The notes under the pieces: generated by a model
The model's input: the letters and a program-made list of their open reading frames with translations, nothing else
Databases searched by the model: none
What the model was told of the DNA's origin: nothing
Source: Firmicutes bacterium CAG:145
GTDB lineage: Bacteria > Bacillota > Clostridia > Peptostreptococcales > Anaerovoracaceae
NCBI GenBank assembly: GCA_000435715.1
Contig: FR882591.1
Span: 20,568 to 55,525, forward strand
Length of the DNA: 34,958 bases
Direction: 5' to 3'
In this document: positions 29,689 through 34,958 of the stretch, piece by piece
How positions within the stretch are numbered: position 1 is the stretch's first letter
Layout of the letters: each line of letters begins with the position of its first letter
Program-made: the position numbers and the translations under genes

Positions 29689-32523
29689 TTATTTGAGAAG
29701 TTTCTTGAGGAACTGTCCGGTGTAAGATTTTTTACATTTTGCCACTTCCTCAGGAGTTCCCGTAGTTACAATGCTGCCGCCTCTGTCTCCGCCGTCGGGT
29801 CCCAGATCGATTATATGGTCGGCTCGCTTGATAACGTCTAAATTGTGTTCTATTACTACTACTGTGTTTCCTGCTTCTACAAGTTTATCCAAAACGGATA
29901 TGAGTTTATCTACGTCGGCAAAATGAAGACCTGTGGTAGGCTCGTCCAATATATACAGCGTCTTGCCGGTGCTTCGCTTTGAAAGTTCCGTAGCCAATTT
30001 AACCCTCTGAGCCTCTCCTCCGGATAGCTGCGTCGAAGGCTGTCCCAGCTTTATATATCCAAGTCCTACTTCATCTAATGTTTTGAGAGGTCTTGCTATG
30101 CTCGGAAGGTTCTTGAAAAATTCTACCGCTTCTGTGACGCTCATGTCAAGCACATCGAAGATATTCTTGCCTTTATATTTGACTTCTAAAGTTTCTCTGT
30201 TGTATCTGCGCCCCTTGCAGACTTCGCATGGGACATATACGTCAGGAAGAAAATGCATCTCTATCTTTATTATACCATCACCGCTGCATGCTTCGCAACG
30301 CCCACCTTTTACATTGAAGCTGAATCTTCCCTTTCCGAACCCTCTCATCTTAGCTTCCGGCAGTCCCGCAAACAGATCCCTTATAGCGGTGAACATCCCT
30401 GTATAAGTAGCCGGATTAGATCTGGGCGTTCTGCCTATCGGGGACTGGTCTATATCGATCACTTTATCTATATTTTCAATTCCGAGGATTTCGTCATGGT
30501 CTCCCGCTTCTTCAAGGGTTTTATTGGTGATATGGGACACTCCTTTATAAAGGACCTCGTTCACCAGGCTGCTCTTGCCCGATCCCGAGACTCCGGTAAC
30601 GCATATTAGCTTTCCCAGCGGAATTTCCACGTCTATGCCTTTCAGATTATTTTGTCTGGCGCCTTTGATTATCAGAGACTTGCCGTTTCCCTCTCTCCTC
30701 TTTTCAGGCACTTCTATCTTCTTTTCACCTGAAAGATACTGTCCTGTTATAGATTCTCTGCAGGCCTTTATATCGTCCACACTGCCCTGCGCCACCAGCT
30801 CTCCTCCGTTTATGCCGGCCCCCGGGCCTATATCTACGATGTGATCGGCCGCATACATGGTATCCTCATCATGCTCTACTACTACGAGAGTATTTCCTAT
30901 GTCGGTGAGGTGACGAAGTGTAGCCAGCAGCTTTTCGTTATCCTTCTGGTGAAGTCCTATGCTGGGTTCGTCCAATATATAGAGAACACCCACAAGGCTT
31001 GAGCCTATCTGCGTCGCCAGACGTATTCTCTGGGATTCTCCTCCCGACAGTGTGCCTGCTGACCTGCTCAGCGTGAGATAATCAAGACCCACGTCTATCA
31101 GGAATCTGAGTCTGGCTTTTATCTCCTTGAGAATCTGGTATGCTATGGCTCTGTCTTTTTCTGACAGCGCAAGTCCTTCTACAAAGGTCAGTGCGTCTCT
31201 TATGGACATATCGGAAAACTGAGCGATATTCTTATCTCCCACTGTTACCGCCAGTATCTCAGGTTTGAATCTCTTGCCGTGACACTCCGGACAGAGGTCT
31301 ATCGTCATGTATTCCTCCATCCTCTTCTTGAAATATTCAGAAGAAGTTTCTCTGTATCTTCTCTCGATGTTGTTGACGACTCCCTCGAAAGGCCTGTCCT
31401 GAAGAGACTTGCTTCCCGTATTTCTGCTGGTATAATAATACTTTAAATGTCTGTCTCCCGTTCCGTACAGCAACTCCTGTCTGAATTTTTCCGGCAAATC
31501 CTTGAGAGGTTTATTTATATCCACCCCGTGATCTTCAGCCAGGGCGTTGACCATCTGGCGGTAGAATCCGCTGAACTCCATGGAGCCGAAGACTATGGCC
31601 AAAGCTCCGTCCGGAATACTGAGTTCCTCGTTGACTATCTTGCTGGGATTCAGCTTCTGCGTATATCCTATGCCACTGCATACAGGACATGCTCCGAAAG
31701 GTGCGTTAAAAGAGAACATCCTGGGCTCCAGTTCTTCAATACTCACACCGTGATCCGGACAAGCCAGCTTGCTGCTGAAAGTTCGCTCGTAATGCCAATC
31801 GTAAAAATCTCCCACGACATTTACCAGTCCCTCGCCATGAGCCATGGCCAGTTCACAGGCCTCTGAGATTCTGCTCTCCTGACCCGGTTTTACGACTATT
31901 CTGTCTACAACTATCTCTATGTTATGCTTAAATGTCTTTTCAAGCTTTATCTCATCTTCACCCAGGACTTTTATCTCTCCGTCAACCTTGACGCGGCTGA
32001 ATCCCTCTTTTTTTATCTTCTCCAGTATCTTTTCATGAGTACCTTTGCGGCCTCTGATCACCGGCGCCAGGATCAGCAGTTTAGTTCCTTCCTGAAAGTC
32101 CATTATTGTATCTACAATCTGGTCTACCGACTGGCTGGTTATAGGCTTTCCGCATATAGGGCAGTGCGGTTTTCCTATCCTGGCATATAATAGTCTGAGG
32201 TAGTCGTGGATCTCCGTCACCGTTCCCACGGTGGATCTGGGGTTGCGGTTAGTGGTCTTCTGATCTATAGAGATCGCCGGAGAGAGACCCTCTATATATT
32301 CTACATCCGGTTTCTCCATCTGCCCCAGAAATTGTCTGGCATACGAAGAAAGGCTCTCCATATATCTCCTCTGGCCCTCTGCATATATAGTATCAAAGGC
32401 CAGAGATGATTTGCCCGATCCCGAGAGCCCCGTCAGTACGACAAAACGGTCTCTGGGTATAGTCACGTCTATATTTTTCAAGTTGTTCTCGTTGGCGCCT
32501 TTTATGACTATGTCTTTTGCCAT
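29689..32523 (-). CDS. uvrA: Excinuclease ABC subunit A
   Basis: The product is 944 aa, full length. It has two ABC ATPase modules: the first Walker A GLSGSGKSS is at 32-40, the second GVSGSGKSS near 635. Two LSGGESQRIRLA/LSGGEAQRVKLA signatures and the zinc-binding CPIC..., CPDHG...CPVC, CPECHG and CEAC...CEVCKG sets are all present. UvrA finds DNA damage and loads UvrB in nucleotide excision repair. It follows uvrB by 53 nt, the gap being filled by a perfect hairpin; AAAGGAG precedes the ATG. Confidence 0.98.
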   Translation of the reverse strand: MAKDIVIKGANENNLKNIDVTIPRDRFVVLTGLSGSGKSSLAFDTIYAEGQRRYMESLSSYARQFLGQMEKPDVEYIEGLSPAISIDQKTTNRNPRSTVGTVTEIHDYLRLLYARIGKPHCPICGKPITSQSVDQIVDTIMDFQEGTKLLILAPVIRGRKGTHEKILEKIKKEGFSRVKVDGEIKVLGEDEIKLEKTFKHNIEIVVDRIVVKPGQESRISEACELAMAHGEGLVNVVGDFYDWHYERTFSSKLACPDHGVSIEELEPRMFSFNAPFGACPVCSGIGYTQKLNPSKIVNEELSIPDGALAIVFGSMEFSGFYRQMVNALAEDHGVDINKPLKDLPEKFRQELLYGTGDRHLKYYYTSRNTGSKSLQDRPFEGVVNNIERRYRETSSEYFKKRMEEYMTIDLCPECHGKRFKPEILAVTVGDKNIAQFSDMSIRDALTFVEGLALSEKDRAIAYQILKEIKARLRFLIDVGLDYLTLSRSAGTLSGGESQRIRLATQIGSSLVGVLYILDEPSIGLHQKDNEKLLATLRHLTDIGNTLVVVEHDEDTMYAADHIVDIGPGAGINGGELVAQGSVDDIKACRESITGQYLSGEKKIEVPEKRREGNGKSLIIKGARQNNLKGIDVEIPLGKLICVTGVSGSGKSSLVNEVLYKGVSHITNKTLEEAGDHDEILGIENIDKVIDIDQSPIGRTPRSNPATYTGMFTAIRDLFAGLPEAKMRGFGKGRFSFNVKGGRCEACSGDGIIKIEMHFLPDVYVPCEVCKGRRYNRETLEVKYKGKNIFDVLDMSVTEAVEFFKNLPSIARPLKTLDEVGLGYIKLGQPSTQLSGGEAQRVKLATELSKRSTGKTLYILDEPTTGLHFADVDKLISVLDKLVEAGNTVVVIEHNLDVIKRADHIIDLGPDGGDRGGSIVTTGTPEEVAKCKKSYTGQFLKKLLK

Positions 32524-32543
32524 TTATTATCTCCTTTCGCGAC

Positions 32544-32572
32544 CCTGTAAGGCGCTGCATGCGCCTTACAGG
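32544..32572. other. perfect 12-bp hairpin between uvrB and uvrA
   Basis: CCTGTAAGGCGC, 5-nt loop, exact complement. It has no T run, so it is more likely an mRNA processing or stability element (or a small repeat) than a terminator. Confidence 0.7.
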
Positions 32573-32576
32573 ATAC

Positions 32577-34550
32577 CTACAGTTTTGTCTTATATTCAAA
32601 TATCTGGTCGCGGAGGCTGGCAGCTCTTTCAAACTGCAGGTCTTTAGCTGCCTGCTTCATCTCGTTCTCCATCTTCTTTATATATTCTGTCAGCTCTTTT
32701 TTAGTCATCTCACTGGCTTTCTTGCCTCTGTAGGTCTCTTCATCTTCTGCCGCATGAGTCGCTTCTATTACTGATCTTATAGACTTCCTGACAGAAGTCG
32801 GAGTTATGTCATGAGCTTTATTGTATTCCTCCTGTATCTGTCTTCTTCTGTCTGTCTCTTCGATGGCTAAAGCCATAGCTTTGCTTATTTTGTCGGCATA
32901 CATTATGACTTTGCCTCCGGCGTTTCTGGCAGCTCTTCCTATAGTCTGTATCAGCGACGTCTCAGTTCTCAGGAAGCCCTCTTTGTCAGCATCCAGTATG
33001 GCGACGAGCGAGACTTCAGGAATATCCAGCCCTTCCCTGAGCAGGTTTATGCCTACCAGCACGTCGAAAACTCCCATTCTCAGATCTCTGATTATCTCCA
33101 TTCTCTCCAGAGTATCTACTTCTGAATGAAGATATCTGACTCTTATATCCACGCCTTTTAAATAGTCGGTCAGACTCTCGGCCATCTTCTTTGTAAGTGT
33201 AGTGACAAATACTCTCTCTCCCCTGTCTGTCACCTTTCTTATTTCACCTATCAGATGGTCGATCTGTCCCTCTGTCGGAACCACTTCTATAGGCGGATCC
33301 AGAAGCCCTGTAGGCCTTATTATCTGCTCGGCGCTGATACCGCCGGATTGCTGTCTTTCGTAAGGCGCCGGAGTAGCGCTCACGTACATTATCTGATTTA
33401 CCAGTGCGTTGAATTCATCGAACTTGAGCGGTCTGTTATCCAGAGCCGACGGAAGCCTGAATCCGTACTCCACTAAAGAAGATTTTCTTGACCGGTCGCC
33501 TTCGTACATCGCCCTCAGCTGAGGGAGCATGACGTGGGATTCATCTATCATTATGAGAAAATCTTCAGGGAAATAGTCTATCAGGGTATAAGGTCTGGTG
33601 CCTGCCGGCAGCCCGTTGAGGTGCCTGGAGTAATTCTCTATTCCCTTGCAGCTTCCTATCTCTCTGAGCATTTCAAGATCGTATCTGGTCCTCTGCTCTA
33701 TTCTCTGAGCCTCCAGCAGTTTTCCTCTGTCCTTGAACCACTGCACTCTCTCCTGAAGTTCCTCATCTATGGTCTTTATAGCTTTTTCCATGTTCTCCGG
33801 AGAAGTGACATAATGTGAGGCCGGATATACGGCCACATGCTCTCTAAGTCCTGTTATCTCTCCCGTCACCGGATTCATCTCTTTTATAGAATCTATCTCA
33901 TCTCCGAAGAGTTCCACTCTGACTGCCGATTCAGCCCCCGCAGGATATATGTCGATTATATCGCCGCGGACTCTAAAAGATCCTCTTTCAAAGGATAAGT
34001 CGTTTCGAGTGTACTGGATGTCCACAAGTTTCCTCAATATATCTCTCCGGCTCTTTTCCATGCCCGGCCTGAGAGATAGCATCTGGTTTTCATAGTCGAA
34101 AGGGCTTCCAAGTCCATATATGCACGAGACGCTGGCTACTATTATCACGTCTCTTCTCTCCGCCAGTGAAGCCGTCGCCGAATGTCTCAGCTTGTCTATC
34201 TCATCGTTGATCTGAGAATCTTTTTCTATATATGTGTCCGTAGAAGGCACATAGGCTTCCGGTTGATAATAATCATAATAACTGACGAAATACTCCACCG
34301 CATTTTCCGGAAAAAACTCCTTAAATTCTCCGTGGAGCTGGGCAGCCAAAGTCTTATTGTGACTGATGATAAGAGTCGGTTTTTGTACTTTCTCTATAAT
34401 CTTCGCCATGGTGAATGTCTTGCCGGAGCCGGTTACACCCATGAGAGTCTGGCTTTTTTTGCCGTCGATTATGCCCTGCGCCAGCGTCTCTACGGCTTTG
34501 GGCTGATCTCCTGTCATTTCAAACGGAGCGTGTACTTTAAATCTATTCAT
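32577..34550 (-). CDS. uvrB: Excinuclease ABC subunit B
   Basis: The product is 657 aa. Helicase motif I GVTGSGKTF is at 38-46, the beta-hairpin YYDYYQPEAYVPSTDTYIEKD near 92-112, DEFNALVNQIMYVSATPAPYE, and motif VI QTIGRAARN. The UVR domain at the C-terminus (ENEMKQAAKDLQFERAASLRDQI) binds UvrC. UvrB checks damage and prepares the incision. The ribosome site is a weak AGGT placed in an inverted repeat (34558-34566 with 34597-34605), so initiation may be regulated by RNA structure. No LexA-type GAAC-N4-GTTC box is seen upstream. Confidence 0.98.
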   Translation of the reverse strand: MNRFKVHAPFEMTGDQPKAVETLAQGIIDGKKSQTLMGVTGSGKTFTMAKIIEKVQKPTLIISHNKTLAAQLHGEFKEFFPENAVEYFVSYYDYYQPEAYVPSTDTYIEKDSQINDEIDKLRHSATASLAERRDVIIVASVSCIYGLGSPFDYENQMLSLRPGMEKSRRDILRKLVDIQYTRNDLSFERGSFRVRGDIIDIYPAGAESAVRVELFGDEIDSIKEMNPVTGEITGLREHVAVYPASHYVTSPENMEKAIKTIDEELQERVQWFKDRGKLLEAQRIEQRTRYDLEMLREIGSCKGIENYSRHLNGLPAGTRPYTLIDYFPEDFLIMIDESHVMLPQLRAMYEGDRSRKSSLVEYGFRLPSALDNRPLKFDEFNALVNQIMYVSATPAPYERQQSGGISAEQIIRPTGLLDPPIEVVPTEGQIDHLIGEIRKVTDRGERVFVTTLTKKMAESLTDYLKGVDIRVRYLHSEVDTLERMEIIRDLRMGVFDVLVGINLLREGLDIPEVSLVAILDADKEGFLRTETSLIQTIGRAARNAGGKVIMYADKISKAMALAIEETDRRRQIQEEYNKAHDITPTSVRKSIRSVIEATHAAEDEETYRGKKASEMTKKELTEYIKKMENEMKQAAKDLQFERAASLRDQIFEYKTKL

Positions 34551-34557
34551 CTTTTTT

Positions 34558-34605
34558 ACCTGTTTTCATAAGTTTATTTTAATCGGCGCCACCCGTAAAA
34601 CAGGT
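34558..34605 (-). promoter_or_regulatory. inverted repeat covering the uvrB ribosome site
   Basis: Minus strand ACCTGTTTT (34597-34605) can pair with AAAACAGGT (34558-34566), which contains the presumed ribosome site. CCACC/GGGTGG of the same region forms an alternative stem with the first arm. Confidence 0.45.
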
Positions 34606-34819
34606 GGTTTATTTGTCTCATGCCCTTGCGCACTCGACGGAACTTATAGCCCCTTCAATCTGATGCGCCGCTGCCGGTGTCAACGCCGCAAGGTTATTAT
34701 ACCACGAATCAGACATGCAGCGGTGGTTCAATGAACCCTTCCTCTCGGCGGTACCCTCGGTGGTCGCCGCAGATCGCTGTTTCTACTGTCGTAAATTGCC
34801 GGCTCTGCTACCGTACGGC
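34606..34819. repeat. intergenic repeat modules before the second MITE-like copy
   Basis: No gene is seen. AACGCCGC..GGTTATTATACCA (about 34682-34704) and GCAGCGGTGGTTCAATGAA (34715-34733, with GGTTC AAT GAACC palindrome) recur at 10755-10829. One copy of the 22-bp unit (about 34789-34810) leads into the element. The module order relative to the element differs from that at the first site. Confidence 0.6.
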
Positions 34820-34958
34820 CGCATGCTGTATTTTCTTAGCCCTTTGTACTGATTCTACAACATTTTAGGAAGAAAAACAGCTTGATTGACGGTACAAAGG
34901 CGGATATGCTGTAAATTCCGATTTATTTTTGCGATTCTACAACCATTTTAACAAATTC
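34820..34958. mobile_element. MITE-like palindromic element, copy 2, cut by the window end
   Basis: It starts with the same CGCATGCTGTATT end as copy 1 at 10468 and runs 139 bp to the window edge, 130 of 139 bases identical with no gap. Same orientation as copy 1. The right inverted end should lie about 42 bp beyond the window. Confidence 0.7.

Noticed and set aside
28564..29841. Long plus-strand open frame of 425 codons
   Set aside because: It is antisense to pncB, whose motifs are unmistakable; its translation has no recognisable domain and a composition typical of an antisense shadow.
34551..34700. LexA/DinR box before uvrB
   Set aside because: A GAAC occurs, but no GAAC-N4-GTTC palindrome is present.

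Overview
The window looks like chromosome of an anaerobic, endospore-forming Clostridia member (Bacillota) of moderate GC. The reasons are a spoIIID sporulation regulator, Gram-positive style strong AGGAGG ribosome binding sites, sigma-A promoters with 16-18 bp spacers, a preQ1-I riboswitch, short T-tract terminators, and Clostridia-typical families (short homoserine dehydrogenase, C_GCAxxG_C_C protein, stand-alone ferredoxin-thioredoxin-reductase-like protein, ABC/two-component cassettes). I would guess Peptostreptococcales or an Anaerovoracaceae-like group, but the sequence alone does not settle this.

Layout. Positions 1-9.4 kb hold mostly single metabolic and transport genes: a truncated LysO-type exporter, a MATE pump, spoIIID, a threonine-aldolase-like PLP enzyme, a hutD-like/homoserine dehydrogenase pair, an acyltransferase-like gene with a cysteine-rich partner, a lipoprotein, an Fe-S FtrB-like protein, and queT with its preQ1 riboswitch behind a 30-codon membrane ORF. 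From 9.4 to 11.7 kb there is an alpha/beta hydrolase, then a repeat-rich patch with a MITE-like palindromic element, then an AT-rich patch with a shortened DUF2971 gene. From 11.7 to 15.1 kb lies a response regulator - ABC ATPase - ABC permease - histidine kinase cassette, with four phased CTTTAC repeats between the regulator and the transporter. A tRNA-Ala(CGC) and a thioesterase follow. From 16.1 to 20.1 kb lies a second ABC cassette (permease, ATPase, large extracytoplasmic protein), apparently driven from a promoter whose spacer carries a G9 tract, followed by a leader of about 370 nt.

The stretch 20.1-21.6 kb has no protein gene but is dense in structure: an operator-like palindrome, a 21-bp inverted-repeat element, a 76-bp repeat in two copies, and the tmRNA gene (ssrA). 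The ssrA gene is split by a 129-bp insertion exactly inside the T-stem, and the acceptor end, CCA and terminator lie beyond the insertion. From 21.6 to 24.9 kb a probable operon carries a pseudouridine synthase, signal peptidase I, a small S26-like protein, smpB and a B3/B4-domain protein, so smpB and its RNA partner are neighbours. From 25 to 28.1 kb come an MltG-domain stub, a divergent pair of small unknown genes, fructose-bisphosphate aldolase and a papain-like protein. From 28.2 to 34.6 kb come pncB, uvrA and uvrB, all on the minus strand. The window closes in a second copy of the MITE-like element.

The observations most worth pursuing are the interrupted ssrA with its cleanly removable insert, the MITE-like repeat family, and the G-tract promoter of the second ABC cassette.
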